A model generated the notes under the pieces. The model was not told the DNA's origin, made no database searches, and was given only the letters and a program-made list of their open reading frames with translations. The position numbers were made by a program, and so were the translations under genes. From IMG/VR virus record IMGVR_UViG_3300048507_000465, positions 18,017 through 82,016 of that record: a DNA stretch of 64,000 nt; one strand, 5' to 3'. Below, in pieces: positions 44,101 to 51,882 of the stretch. This DNA comes from a virus. Positions within the stretch are counted from its first letter, which is position 1, and every line of letters begins with the position of its first letter.

Positions 44101-46481
44101 ATAAATGGGTATTAAAAGATACTTTAACTGTAAGAGAACAACCATATTATTTAAATGCCAATGAAGCATTTGGTAGAACTAATTTTGCGCCTGACTTTTC
44201 TAACCCAGGTAGAGATAGATTAGGAATGACACATGAGTGGTTTTATTTAGATAAAATACCTAAATACTTACAATATAATCAGTTAAATGATACTTTTAGT
44301 TATTTAAACTTTAATGAAGATTTTGATTTACAACCTATTCATTTTAAAAGTACATCTTTTGATTATTTTGATAGATTTATGATAAGCGACGGGTTTGAAA
44401 TTAAAGATAACTATGGTATAGTTTCTTTTATTAAAACAAACCTTAAAAAGAAATATACTGTTGTAGATGGCGGTAATGATACATCATTTGCAAGTACTAT
44501 ATTTAAAGGTTTAAGAGTTAATTTTAAAAGTAGAAAAGAATTTGAAAATATAACATCCTCCGATTTTATTAAAAATTCAGAATTTAATGGGTATAAGTTT
44601 AGTACTATTGTTAAAGTTAAGACGGGTCAAGCGTCTAATGATATTTCATACGAGATTATTCAAAATAAAGCTTTTAATTTTGTAGTATTTTTTATTACAG
44701 TATCCTTAGACGATTTATGGTCTAATAATTCTATTAATAGAAAACTATTGTATGAAATGAATCATAGCCTTGTTTGGACCGGAAATCCTGGGTTTGAAGT
44801 TTTTCAATATTCTGATGTTAAAATCTCCGGAGCTATGAATTTAAATAGTTTAAATACAACAGATCCGACTGCAATAGATTATTTAGTATTAACAGGTTTA
44901 ACACATGATGATGGGTCAATACCTCAATTTATAGAACAAATAAATACTGATGATGATAATCAATATGGAGTATTAAAAGTAACTATTAATGCAGATTCAG
45001 GTCCAAATAATATATACTTACCCATAGCTTCAGTAAACGATCAAGATGAGCTAGTTCTTTCTGGAGTTCCGATGGATAGCGAAACAGGTGGGAATCCAGT
45101 ACCTTTGTATAATTTACCGGACTACTTACAATTAGAAGCTGAGTATAACTATTTAAAGGGTGGTAAAAATGCTTTTAAAAATATTCTAGATAGTTTATCA
45201 ATATCTAATGTATATCAGTTGTTAAAACAAAATGATGGTCAGATAGTTTATACTACAATAGAAGAGGACGGAACTTCTTTAAATAATAGATTTCAAATAG
45301 AATTCGAAGATGGTAATGAGGTAATAAAAGAATCGTTCTTGCTTACAACCACAGATACCGATAAACCAAAATCATTTAAATTATCTAAGGGTAATATAGG
45401 TTTTGAATTAATAGCCGGTGATATTTACTATCCGTTTTTAGTTAGACATAACGGTGATTACACTGTGGATACTAAGCCTGTAATTACGTTTACTGATACA
45501 TATTCACACTTTAAAACTAACGATTTACAATCTACTATTAATTCATCTGAGTTAGCGTTTGAAGAGCAGATGTATAAACATTCTTTAACCGATGTTGAAG
45601 AAATTAATTTGGCTAGAGATTATTATAGAAGATATAATAGGTGTGGTACTGCTTTTAATCTAGGGTTTGTACAAGATGATGGAACTCATGATAATAATTG
45701 GGGTATAATTAAAAACCATTTTTATAGAAAGGTAAATGAAATAAATACATCAGGTGTTACAAAACTATCAACTTCTACTGAGAAACTACCTTTGTATCCT
45801 CTAATTGGTGAAATAGCTATAGATAAAAAAGACGTTAATGTATTTAGATCTTCATGGGATAAAAATTATTATACCAGAGCTCTATCTGGCGGCGGCTCAG
45901 AATTAGTTCCAGGTACATTTGAAACTAAAGAAGAAAAATCATATTTAGGCTCTACTGTAATGAAACCTAAAGATTCATATAGCTTAATTAATTTTAACGT
46001 TGATTATGTAGGTAGCCAAGAATCACAAGATAAAATATTATTAAATGGAAATAATAAAGGAGATATTGTTGTTTTTGAAAATAAAGAAAACATATACATT
46101 GATTTTTATATTGATTCTTTAATTAAGAAGACTTTATCTAATGATGGTATTTTAAATTCTATTTCAAGGTATGTCACTGCTGAAAATTCAGCTGGAGATA
46201 AATCTACTATTAAAGATGATGTTGAGTTTTATATTACTAAGAATCTAGTTAATTTGTTTACAGTAAATTCTATTAAATTATATACTAGCAGAATTAAGGG
46301 TATTAAATCTGAGATACTTACTACTGCTAATATTGATACTTTAGATGATGGTGGGTTTGAATTAGATAAAAACTTTACATTTAAGCAACATAAACAAAAG
46401 CCCCTTAATTTTAGATTGATATATAATAAAAGATTAGGTTACTCTTATAGAATTAGACCTATGGTAAAAATAAAGTCATAA
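38187..46481 (+). CDS. Giant multidomain fibre/adhesin protein (2764 aa)
   Basis: The N-terminal 700 residues are a chain of surface domains. A short adaptor is followed by a DUF5011-like fold (about 93-171, with TEYYTVGSTWTDAGATATDV). A Calx-beta-like domain (about 173-285) contains STVDEGGTIIFTLNG. Cadherin/VCBS-like repeats follow, with GSESFDYKVDDGTNDATG and ITVAVTDGDGDNITFN-type strands. The remainder, from about residue 1100, is a long phage-specific region, beginning near RTNPKLSTNAKLVANLNDQV, with many aromatic, beta-rich stretches. It is most likely the long tail fibre or a baseplate-linked adhesin. The mosaic layout suggests surface domains grafted onto a conserved phage core. Confidence 0.75.
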   Translation: MAQLILKGTLQTSAADAFANGPSNVTQQTLYWDDSNNATFGAGTDLFTDAGMDPLTDTFTPGSNGWWYTIDGNRAIQIDGTANLGRVLDIENGPIITLNGDSTEYYTVGSTWTDAGATATDVEDGNVTGITMAGATSGDTLNSTGNTSITYDVSDSDNYPALTVTRLLTVYSYDTFSASASTVDEGGTIIFTLNGTNIPGGTTIPYAVTGISSADLSSGSTDGMSGSITVDFGTGSLTFTLNEDLTTESAETLTVTLDPQTLGDSNGADVGSLSDSVTVNDTSIGNDPPTIIVDPLLVSVTNDINDGNLEWVSINLGNNISGNTDNDPLTYTILDPGNFNGSLAESQGGSVISQWPHAIANNGSTIWYTPGNVFNQGSESFDYKVDDGTNDATGTVTVTVSPPVNTAPTAENYTGISLDGEISNTATRSYEFQRKHSVTPSAQIGETYSFQWVDDSNGTNVLTIGQLNNSLSHGTVAITAGDGTGEWFTYTLNNNVDLNPSSSQLTETFYYQITETNTTESYSARGQIDLSIQPPGNTPPQFTTPGSSPHSVSVDQFSFVNINIAVTDGDGDNITFNATQPPSGQGAVDISNLGINGTIKYTPGSYQGNTTFTLTANDPYGGSASMLFNVTVNASPYVAVRISPWGSSSSIACNDSRGSQNYYLNTAQAVTLNELTIGDSIYVSTALSDTWAPIDAAFGWVSVAEATDLGNVISYKIDTNGIIEEVVACQVTGGQAWPIEIGSSSSVNAYCNLQSFQTGIVYQNISEFKPNGVTPFTLGDVVEAGGQLFNSEYYANAYAGQTAPANIALGDGLYNFVSSYGKYYSYQNGVWQINTDTSSPYYNTTTFGCPPEVTWEVKSLTVKWLPEQPTEIGYICNATSAELEDITIYYKVPQGITYTLKDLAINQKRIFTSESAALSNDYSQLFQSAVLLYFGKYFIWNNDDETGYTGAVQWYGFNSITNEIELANIGSSGGVCLSPGNQDYIREEHTGLSYEIGSSTGTRPNAYYAFYGCEVQLDAGIPGGDSYWPLYVIDGFHTADLNSTSFVKDFISTVGDTVTHIKSSECMTLKHKVWGLNIQDAINQLEDNISVYRQDRIRAIAINPQDIGIGSQSIISYGYSDCGGCLTNPETVNTYQFPIVEDFEILNRTIPNFNLETNYELDNVSKPLLRTNPKLSTNAKLVANLNDQVFIESIDATKELASVSYKRWEVNKDGQYSYDLKKFYEFSYTTSDIMYATKVEYSDYAVQETFDKQIEELYQYGTKYNYSKLHDEDYRIFAPIWLDKAIPRKFVIFRVSDPTSSVDFDNRSMFNNMQDLLKNSEIIKTFDLTKDSTLGSYIRNHMEDEGFPKTPITFNFDENEKSTFNGIDLKKGGFTKKGEFLHDDFVKADAPLISSNQLITDGFERNNIACANLLNLEFLFNDDLVSDYGINRYFGVYVNDIDSGYGSISTSENGNIVFDILNSNINNDSWSAIPSFKHISQTPTIGYVSISDEYYKISSRSNYIPKNLNVVVEDSGNKIPNEIKIAPNGNSIDITRNKEAGFDFIKMELISTPNTNDKFTIFSSKESSYAIKFVRLAEGENWSIYFNEYGVQKVVPFQTGSSLLTTFINIKNEFLNLGFSNIKIDWDLDKSTLYVTELQSTLGDLELYIKSTDQSYTSLANAVAIQTSFNLDNSTYIASDQISAGNFSSTTYSSNGTLGQITKALVSCITNSAQTDFNVLHETGSNIFYIKSKVKGYKLLQSGVLVPKENSIDFLNIENLDTNSLLNLHDESLNSIAVTNNIYYMSGGNSANKSVYVSLDSVADVNIGDYIETKKLNVYNKIIDIVDDVDRIPTTFKRLILERENDLDSGEIKIYADNLARIGLFSAFDIHDMNFDFYDTSNSDLKELKYENSATINYIPEESTSGTEDEVAVFSNDYDLTPSNYFTGISDVLPEELADQYNEIKLYTEYDRLNENNLKEFALNSRVVPNINKWVLKDTLTVREQPYYLNANEAFGRTNFAPDFSNPGRDRLGMTHEWFYLDKIPKYLQYNQLNDTFSYLNFNEDFDLQPIHFKSTSFDYFDRFMISDGFEIKDNYGIVSFIKTNLKKKYTVVDGGNDTSFASTIFKGLRVNFKSRKEFENITSSDFIKNSEFNGYKFSTIVKVKTGQASNDISYEIIQNKAFNFVVFFITVSLDDLWSNNSINRKLLYEMNHSLVWTGNPGFEVFQYSDVKISGAMNLNSLNTTDPTAIDYLVLTGLTHDDGSIPQFIEQINTDDDNQYGVLKVTINADSGPNNIYLPIASVNDQDELVLSGVPMDSETGGNPVPLYNLPDYLQLEAEYNYLKGGKNAFKNILDSLSISNVYQLLKQNDGQIVYTTIEEDGTSLNNRFQIEFEDGNEVIKESFLLTTTDTDKPKSFKLSKGNIGFELIAGDIYYPFLVRHNGDYTVDTKPVITFTDTYSHFKTNDLQSTINSSELAFEEQMYKHSLTDVEEINLARDYYRRYNRCGTAFNLGFVQDDGTHDNNWGIIKNHFYRKVNEINTSGVTKLSTSTEKLPLYPLIGEIAIDKKDVNVFRSSWDKNYYTRALSGGGSELVPGTFETKEEKSYLGSTVMKPKDSYSLINFNVDYVGSQESQDKILLNGNNKGDIVVFENKENIYIDFYIDSLIKKTLSNDGILNSISRYVTAENSAGDKSTIKDDVEFYITKNLVNLFTVNSIKLYTSRIKGIKSEILTTANIDTLDDGGFELDKNFTFKQHKQKPLNFRLIYNKRLGYSYRIRPMVKIKS
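46418..46428 (+). promoter_or_regulatory. Late-promoter-like element GATATATAATA inside coding sequence
   Basis: An exact copy of the 11-mer lies within the last codons of the giant fibre gene (encoding LIYNK), 54 nt before the ATG of the collagen-like fibre gene. It is the only exact copy I found inside a coding region and could drive the downstream genes separately. Confidence 0.5.
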
Positions 46482-46482
46482 A

Positions 46483-47307
46483 ATGGCCATTAATATTCAA
46501 GAAATACTACACCCTAGTGACTCTGACAATATAAAGTTTGAGAAGATTAACTATAACTTTGATCAGATTTTAGCTAACGGAGGAGGTCTAGAAGGATCTA
46601 AAGGGCAAAAAGGAAGTCAAGGTATCCAAGGTTTAACTGGCGCCGATGGTGCAACTGGGCCGCAGGGGCAAAAAGGTGAATCTGGCGAATCTTCTAGCCC
46701 ATGGGCAAAAATAGAAGTTGCAGGTTCTGGTGCGAATATTAGCCGTACATTACTTAAGCCTAAACCAGATAGTGACGAACATACTCCAGTAATTTGGTTA
46801 GGAGATCCAGCTTTTAGTAATTCTAACAATATAGATGGAGATTCTACGTCTAGATCTACTTTAAATGTAGGTAGATATTTTGAGTATGATGCTGGGAGTA
46901 TAGCACCATATCCTGGAACTGGATATATTTCACTACACCATGATTCAACTAAAAAGTTACATGTGACTAGTGCAGATGATGATGGGACAGATCCTGCTAG
47001 AATTATATTTCAAACTAGTTGGGACGGCTCTAGTAATACTGATGATTTTAGAATATTTTTAAATGCGGATGTTGTAGTTAAACAAACTCTTAAACTTGCT
47101 AATAATACCTCTAATATTACTACATATGAAGCAGGTATGTTAAGATATAATCCTACTACTAAAACGTTTCAAGGCTTTGTTGATGCTGATGGAAATGGAG
47201 CTGCTTGGACAGATTTCTGTATGGCGCCATGTGGAGTTGGTGGAGGTACAGTAGGTTTTGATGATACATCAGACTTAAATGTGGATACTGACGGTAATCT
47301 AATATAA
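46483..47307 (+). CDS. Collagen-like tail fibre protein
   Basis: The 274-residue protein starts MAINIQEILHPSDSDNIKFE, an adaptor like that at 31899, and continues NYNFDQIL. Eleven Gly-X-Y triplets fill residues 38-70 (GSKGQKGSQGIQGLTGADGA and onward), expected to form a short collagen triple helix. A globular beta C-terminal domain of about 200 residues follows, probably a trimeric tip. It follows the giant fibre gene by 1 nt. Together they resemble a fibre and its companion. Receptor or glycan is unknown. Confidence 0.78.
   Translation: MAINIQEILHPSDSDNIKFEKINYNFDQILANGGGLEGSKGQKGSQGIQGLTGADGATGPQGQKGESGESSSPWAKIEVAGSGANISRTLLKPKPDSDEHTPVIWLGDPAFSNSNNIDGDSTSRSTLNVGRYFEYDAGSIAPYPGTGYISLHHDSTKKLHVTSADDDGTDPARIIFQTSWDGSSNTDDFRIFLNADVVVKQTLKLANNTSNITTYEAGMLRYNPTTKTFQGFVDADGNGAAWTDFCMAPCGVGGGTVGFDDTSDLNVDTDGNLI
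46594..46692 (+). repeat. Collagen-type Gly-X-Y codon repeat
   Basis: A 99-nt stretch encodes eleven uninterrupted Gly-X-Y triplets (residues 38-70 of the fibre). Triplet repeats of this kind are prone to copy-number change and length variation in tail fibres. Confidence 0.85.
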
Positions 47308-47310
47308 ATT

Positions 47311-48117
47311 ATGAAGGATAAAATAAAAAATATATTATCAAATAGGACTCTGGTAACTTTTGTTGCGGGAGCCCTTCTATGTTTATTATTTCTTAAACAA
47401 TGCAATAGTATTGAGAACTTAAAACAAGATGTAAAATTAGCACAAGAAGATGCTGGTAGACAACTCAATAACTTTAAGGCTGCTCAAGACTCAGTTACAA
47501 TACTAAGAAATGATAATGGGGATCAGCTTGCTCAAATCAGATCTTTTGAATTTGATTTATCAAAACTAGAATCTAGCCAAGCTAAGTTAACTAAAAAGTA
47601 TAAAAAAGCGTTAGCACTTAATGATGACTTAAAAGACGTTAATTCATTAATATCTGCTAATTTAGAAATTACAGATAGCTTAGATGTAAGTACTACAACT
47701 GAGGCTATTGATACTTCAACTACTAAAGTTACATTTAAATCTACTGAAGATTTTGGTGGTGGTAACTCTAGAAAACTAACAGGGTTTTCAACTTTTAAAT
47801 ATGAATTTGAAAAATTTAAAGTACTGGAAACTAAATTTGAATTAACACAAACTCTAAGCCTAATGGCCGCGATTGAAAATGTGGATGGTGCTGATAGATT
47901 AAAGCTGTCAACAAGCTATCCGGGATTAGAGATTAAAGATATTGAAAATATCAACCTAGTTAATACCAGGTTAAATAGAAAATCAGAAAAGAAAGCTGGT
48001 TGGGGAATTGGTGTAGGAATAGGTTATGGTATTAATTTAAATAATAATCAAGTGATTAGTACGGGCCCTTCGATAGGGGTCGGCTTATATTGGTCACCAA
48101 AATTTTTAAGATTTTAA
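47311..48117 (+). CDS. Membrane-anchored coiled-coil protein, candidate spanin
   Basis: The 268-residue protein has an N-terminal signal-anchor (TFVAGALLCLLFLKQC, about residues 16-31) followed by a charged coiled coil (about 33-115). The middle is beta-rich. The final 40 residues contain GWGIGVGIGYGINLNNN and end PSIGVGLYWSPKFLRF, terminating in Phe. A C-terminal aromatic ending with alternating strands resembles outer-membrane beta signals. Inner anchor, periplasmic coiled coil and outer-membrane-type end together suggest a spanin-like bridge for lysis. There is no lipobox (LKQC does not fit). No lysin is adjacent, so this is a hypothesis. Confidence 0.5.
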   Translation: MKDKIKNILSNRTLVTFVAGALLCLLFLKQCNSIENLKQDVKLAQEDAGRQLNNFKAAQDSVTILRNDNGDQLAQIRSFEFDLSKLESSQAKLTKKYKKALALNDDLKDVNSLISANLEITDSLDVSTTTEAIDTSTTKVTFKSTEDFGGGNSRKLTGFSTFKYEFEKFKVLETKFELTQTLSLMAAIENVDGADRLKLSTSYPGLEIKDIENINLVNTRLNRKSEKKAGWGIGVGIGYGINLNNNQVISTGPSIGVGLYWSPKFLRF

Positions 48118-50187
48118 ATGGCACAAGCATCAAGATATTATAGAATAGACCAAGATATTTTACTTGAGTTTATCTACCATGACCAAAGCGATCCTGAAAA
48201 ATATCGCATTGAGGTAGATGATAATGGTAGTGAAGTAATGTTTTTAGATACAGTGGACCAAGATCCATTTTCACCTAGACATTTACTTAATGAATTAGGT
48301 AGCGCAGTCGTCAACTTTGATGTTACTAGTGTATCTGGTTATATTGCAGTTGAAAATTTTGCGGGCAGGACTTTATTACTAGAGAGTGGTAAAACATATA
48401 AATTTGACTTAAGTGCTTTAGCTAATCCTGCTGATTTTTCAATTACTGGTAATTTAGGAATATACAACTTTTCTGCAGTAACAAATATTGGTGAATTTAC
48501 ACCAAGTACTAATGGTAAAATAGAGTATGAATATCCTGGATTAATAGGCGGTAAAATAATTATTGATAATAGGGCTAATCCTCTTTTTGCATCCCCAGAT
48601 GAAGCTACGGGAAATGATATTAATCAAACTATCGGAAGATACCATGCTGTAAAAGCTCCTGGAAACGATAATACAAAATATGCACTTTTAGGTTATGACT
48701 CTACTGGTGCATATGAAATGCATAACTTTATTAATAATACATCAGAGTGGTTAGGTGGTAATGAAGCAGATCTATTAAATTATCAAACTGAAGCTACGGC
48801 TAATATTAATTGGGTTTTATATGATTCGGTTAAATTACACTTAAGATCCGGATTTAGTTTTGATTCAAGAGGATACGAAGGGTTTTTATTCGAAATACTT
48901 TCAGAAAGAAATACTACAGTTAAAAACTTTTTAACTCAACTAGTTTATTTAAATACTAGTAACTATGAGTTTTCTAATCCCAAACCTTTTATTTTAGGAG
49001 AGACTTTATGGTCTAAATTTATTAATCTTAAAATACCTTCTTTAGTAAATCAAAACGCAGAATTTAATGATAGGTTTTATGGTGATGGTACAATAGGTTC
49101 TAGTGATTTAAATCCACTTTCTAATTATCAAATTAGATTTAAACTTATAGATAGTTTATATAAAAGTAATGGTAAAGATTATTTTAATACTGGAGAAGAA
49201 AATATATTTACAGTTTCTAGAGAAGATGAATATGCAGATTTTACGCTTACAGTAGAAGACGCTGCAGATGGAGATTACTTTAACATATACGGTGAAAAGG
49301 ATAATTCAATAAATGCATTCGAGGCTTATGTTTTAAATAGGATAAGAACTTCATCAGATGATATTGTTGTAATATATGACATAGATGTATATGAACAAAT
49401 AAGTACTAGCCAAGTTAAATCTCAATCTATTACGTTTACGCAATATGAAAGTTTTAATGATCCGATAGTATTTAGACCTGTAATTAAAAACGCTGGAGTT
49501 GCTGTTAATTTTTCAATAGAAGCGACTATGAGAATTTACAACCAAACTGATAATACCCAAATTGTGAAGAGGTCTAGTTTAACAGTTAACCAAGCATCTA
49601 AATATGGTAAAAAATTATCGTCTTTAAAGATTGACAATCCTAATATATTAACTGAGGTCTATAATGTATTACCAAATTTAAGTAGCGGTAAAGTTATATC
49701 AGGTTTTATTACAGATAATCTACCTAGATCTACTAAGTTCGTACCTGCTTTCGTTGAAAGACATAATGTTATCGCAAGTACATCAAAGGTTAATTTAAAC
49801 GGAAGTGGTAATAATGATATGATAAAAGAAGTTGAAGAGTTTGAGACTAGCGACTTCGTAGAGTCTAGTGATTTATTAATAGAGGTTGCTCCCTTTGCGT
49901 CTTACTATAAATTTGTAATAGGTAAAAGAAAGAATGACGATTTTGATTTAATTTCTTTTGAAAACGCAGAGAGAATTATATTATCATTTAATGATGGAGC
50001 TACTAAATTAAAGTTTAATAATATCTACAATAAAGATATTGATACATCTAAGGGTGAAGTTTTATTTATGATTAACGAGGCTAATGCTTCTAATATTAGA
50101 GGTATGAAAACTAATTCTTTTTATATTAGTGTTGATAATGGTAAAGATGAGACTATGGTTACTAAAGGTAAATTTACTATAGGATAA
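48118..50187 (+). CDS. Large virion structural protein, unknown subtype
   Basis: The 689-residue beta-rich protein starts MAQASRYYRIDQDILLEFIY directly after the previous stop. Segments include LEYEYPGLIGGKIII-like strands and the Ig-like FADFTLTVEDAADGDYFNIY region, and the protein ends FYISVDNGKDETMVTKGKFT. It overlaps the tube-like gene by 1 nt. Neighbours and beta-rich composition point to a tail, fibre or baseplate component. No catalytic motif is visible and no T4 counterpart can be named. Confidence 0.5.
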   Translation: MAQASRYYRIDQDILLEFIYHDQSDPEKYRIEVDDNGSEVMFLDTVDQDPFSPRHLLNELGSAVVNFDVTSVSGYIAVENFAGRTLLLESGKTYKFDLSALANPADFSITGNLGIYNFSAVTNIGEFTPSTNGKIEYEYPGLIGGKIIIDNRANPLFASPDEATGNDINQTIGRYHAVKAPGNDNTKYALLGYDSTGAYEMHNFINNTSEWLGGNEADLLNYQTEATANINWVLYDSVKLHLRSGFSFDSRGYEGFLFEILSERNTTVKNFLTQLVYLNTSNYEFSNPKPFILGETLWSKFINLKIPSLVNQNAEFNDRFYGDGTIGSSDLNPLSNYQIRFKLIDSLYKSNGKDYFNTGEENIFTVSREDEYADFTLTVEDAADGDYFNIYGEKDNSINAFEAYVLNRIRTSSDDIVVIYDIDVYEQISTSQVKSQSITFTQYESFNDPIVFRPVIKNAGVAVNFSIEATMRIYNQTDNTQIVKRSSLTVNQASKYGKKLSSLKIDNPNILTEVYNVLPNLSSGKVISGFITDNLPRSTKFVPAFVERHNVIASTSKVNLNGSGNNDMIKEVEEFETSDFVESSDLLIEVAPFASYYKFVIGKRKNDDFDLISFENAERIILSFNDGATKLKFNNIYNKDIDTSKGEVLFMINEANASNIRGMKTNSFYISVDNGKDETMVTKGKFTIG

Positions 50188-50738
50188 TGATATTAAATAG
50201 TAGAAATAATGCGTATGACTTTAGGTTTCCTAGAAAGTTTATTCCAACTGAAGTTGCTGAAAAATATTCAAAGTATTTAAATAAAGTACCTGGTGCTCTT
50301 TTATCAGAACCTGTTGACTTTATTAATTATTCAATACAAGGACTTAATATCCCAGGCTTATCTTTTGATCCAATTACTCAAGCGGATAATGATGGAACTA
50401 CAAGATACCATAGAGGTGCAGTTCCAATTCAAAATACAATAACACGAGAGTTTACAGTAACTTTTCAGTTATTAGATGGATTTATTAATTATTGGATTAT
50501 GATGGACACTCTACTTTATTATTATGCTAGGACAACTAAAGAGCCTTATATCAATCCTATGACTTTAAGGATTTTAGATGCGGAAGGTAGTTCAGTAGCC
50601 TATATGGAATTTAGTGGTATTATCATGAATTCAATAAACGAATTAAACTTAAATATGGCAGAAAACGTATCTGATTTTAGTACGTTTGAATGTACATTTT
50701 TCTATAATAAATTAGATTTAAGATTAGAAATAGATTAA
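50187..50738 (+). CDS. Tail-tube-like structural protein (probable)
   Basis: The 183-residue protein has the length and strand pattern of contractile-tail tube proteins (T4 gp19 type): EFTVTFQLLDGFINYWIMMD, then a MDTLLYYYARTT helix and MTLRILDAEGSSVAYMEFSG. Near the end is NVSDFSTFECTFFYNKLDLR. gp19 is 163 residues. It could instead be a tube-initiator or minor tube protein, since the true major tube gene often lies next to the sheath gene, which is absent here. The start overlaps the previous stop by 1 nt. Confidence 0.55.
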   Translation: MILNSRNNAYDFRFPRKFIPTEVAEKYSKYLNKVPGALLSEPVDFINYSIQGLNIPGLSFDPITQADNDGTTRYHRGAVPIQNTITREFTVTFQLLDGFINYWIMMDTLLYYYARTTKEPYINPMTLRILDAEGSSVAYMEFSGIIMNSINELNLNMAENVSDFSTFECTFFYNKLDLRLEID

Positions 50739-50741
50739 TAA

Positions 50742-50750
50742 GATATATAC
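50742..50750 (+). promoter_or_regulatory. Late-promoter-like element GATATATAC
   Basis: A variant of the late element lies 3 nt before the ATG at 50754, the same tight spacing seen at 1852. Both tight cases precede genes for capsid-targeted proteins. Confidence 0.35.
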
Positions 50751-50753
50751 ATT

Positions 50754-51122
50754 ATGAAAACATTTAATGATTATTTAGTTGAGCAACAATTGACTGAAAC
50801 AGATATGCAACTTTTACAAGAAGGACTTCAACAAGAGTGGACTCAAGATTTAGAAGATAAAGTTGACTTTGCTTTAGAGCAATTCGTACAACAATACCAA
50901 AAAGAAGATGGTACTTTTGAATTGGATAGATTAGAAGAAGCTTTTGTAAATGAAGGGCTTTTGGGTTCTATCTTTGGTGGTTTAGCTGGATTTGCTTTAG
51001 GTAAATCTGTTGGTAAAGTTATTGCTAAAGTACTTGGTATTCAAAAAGGTATTTTCTACGATTTATTAACATCTCGTTTAGTCGGTGCCGCGCTAGGTGC
51101 TGCAATGGGTAAAAGAATGTAA
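50754..51122 (+). CDS. Capsid-targeted prohead-core-like protein with glycine-rich membrane-active tail
   Basis: The 122-residue protein starts MKTFNDYLVEQQ, almost the T4 capsid-targeting sequence (MKTYQEFIAE). A helical acidic part (about 12-60) follows. FVNE ends at residue 67. A Gly-zipper-rich tail then begins GLLGSIFGGLAGFALGKSVG and runs to GAALGAAMGKRM (68-122). The VNE site fits the gp21-type [LIV]xE cleavage rule, so cleavage would free a 55-residue amphipathic, membrane-active-looking peptide. T4 prohead-core proteins gp67/gp68 are similarly small and cleaved to internal peptides. I infer a head-core role and possible membrane activity of the tail. Confidence 0.7.
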   Translation: MKTFNDYLVEQQLTETDMQLLQEGLQQEWTQDLEDKVDFALEQFVQQYQKEDGTFELDRLEEAFVNEGLLGSIFGGLAGFALGKSVGKVIAKVLGIQKGIFYDLLTSRLVGAALGAAMGKRM

Positions 51123-51123
51123 A

Positions 51124-51795
51124 TTGAATCTAGTTACGGTTGACTTCTCGCTTAATTCCCCTGGTATTTGTATCTGGCAATCTAGTACAAACAGGTATCA
51201 CTTTATCTCATATCTTAAACCTAATTCAGGCACAAAAGCCGAACAACGAAGGCAAGAAGAAATAGAGCAATTTCCAGACGTATCTTTAATTCATCAACCT
51301 GATTGGAAAGCTTCAGTTGGTGATTATTCTAAAAATGAGTTTGCTAAAATAATAAGATACAAGACTACAGCCGAACATCTTATTAAATTAATTACAGGGA
51401 TTACACAAACTACAGAAGATTATCATATAGCATTTGAGGGTTCGTCGTACGGATCTAAAATGGGAACTAATAATATTATTGATATGGCAGCAGGTGCAGC
51501 TATATTAAAAGAACAAATGATTTCAAAACTCGAGGTCAAAAATTTACTGACCGTTGCACCTACTACTATTAAGAAGCATGCTGGTAAAGGGAATATGAAT
51601 AAAGCTGCTCTTTGGATGTCATTCTTAAATAATGTATGTGAATCTCCTGAGTTAGCTAACAGTTCTCTACATAAATACTGTGTCTCTGAAATTGGTGAGG
51701 TTAAAAAAGTGCCGAAGCCGTTTGATGATCTAGTCGATGCTTGGTTTCTTAATCATTACCTAGCCACTAAACTTGGGGAAAATTTGCCAGACTAA
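51124..51795 (+). CDS. RuvC-like (RNase H-fold) endonuclease
   Basis: I choose a TTG start at 51124, one nt past the upstream stop, because the first conserved strand (MNLVTVDFSLNSPGICIW, Asp7) starts there. An ATG at 51097 would add nine residues in an overlap. The 223-residue protein shows the RuvC-type acidic order: TVDFS (Asp), FEGSSYG (Glu), and a late KPFDDLVDAWFLNHY pair of Asp residues. Such phage enzymes resolve Holliday junctions or branched DNA before packaging. It is unrelated in sequence to T4 endonuclease VII. It faces the minus-strand operon across a 150-nt gap. Confidence 0.75.
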   Translation: MNLVTVDFSLNSPGICIWQSSTNRYHFISYLKPNSGTKAEQRRQEEIEQFPDVSLIHQPDWKASVGDYSKNEFAKIIRYKTTAEHLIKLITGITQTTEDYHIAFEGSSYGSKMGTNNIIDMAAGAAILKEQMISKLEVKNLLTVAPTTIKKHAGKGNMNKAALWMSFLNNVCESPELANSSLHKYCVSEIGEVKKVPKPFDDLVDAWFLNHYLATKLGENLPD

Positions 51796-51798
51796 CCA

Positions 51799-51882
51799 AG
51801 TCTCTGCTTCAAGCCCTCATCTGGTACTAGTCTCTGCTTACAGACTTAAAGCTTACTTCCAGAACCTTATCTGGCTTTGGCT
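51799..51882. repeat. Short direct repeats and hairpin in convergent gap
   Basis: The 150-nt gap between the converging genes holds two copies of AGTCTCTGCTT (51799-51809 and 51829-51839). It also has a CCAGA/TCTGG stem with a 6-nt loop at 51859-51874, flanked by CTTAAAG copies. There is no long T run. It may be a weak bidirectional stop or a small RNA; no gene is seen in it. Confidence 0.4.
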
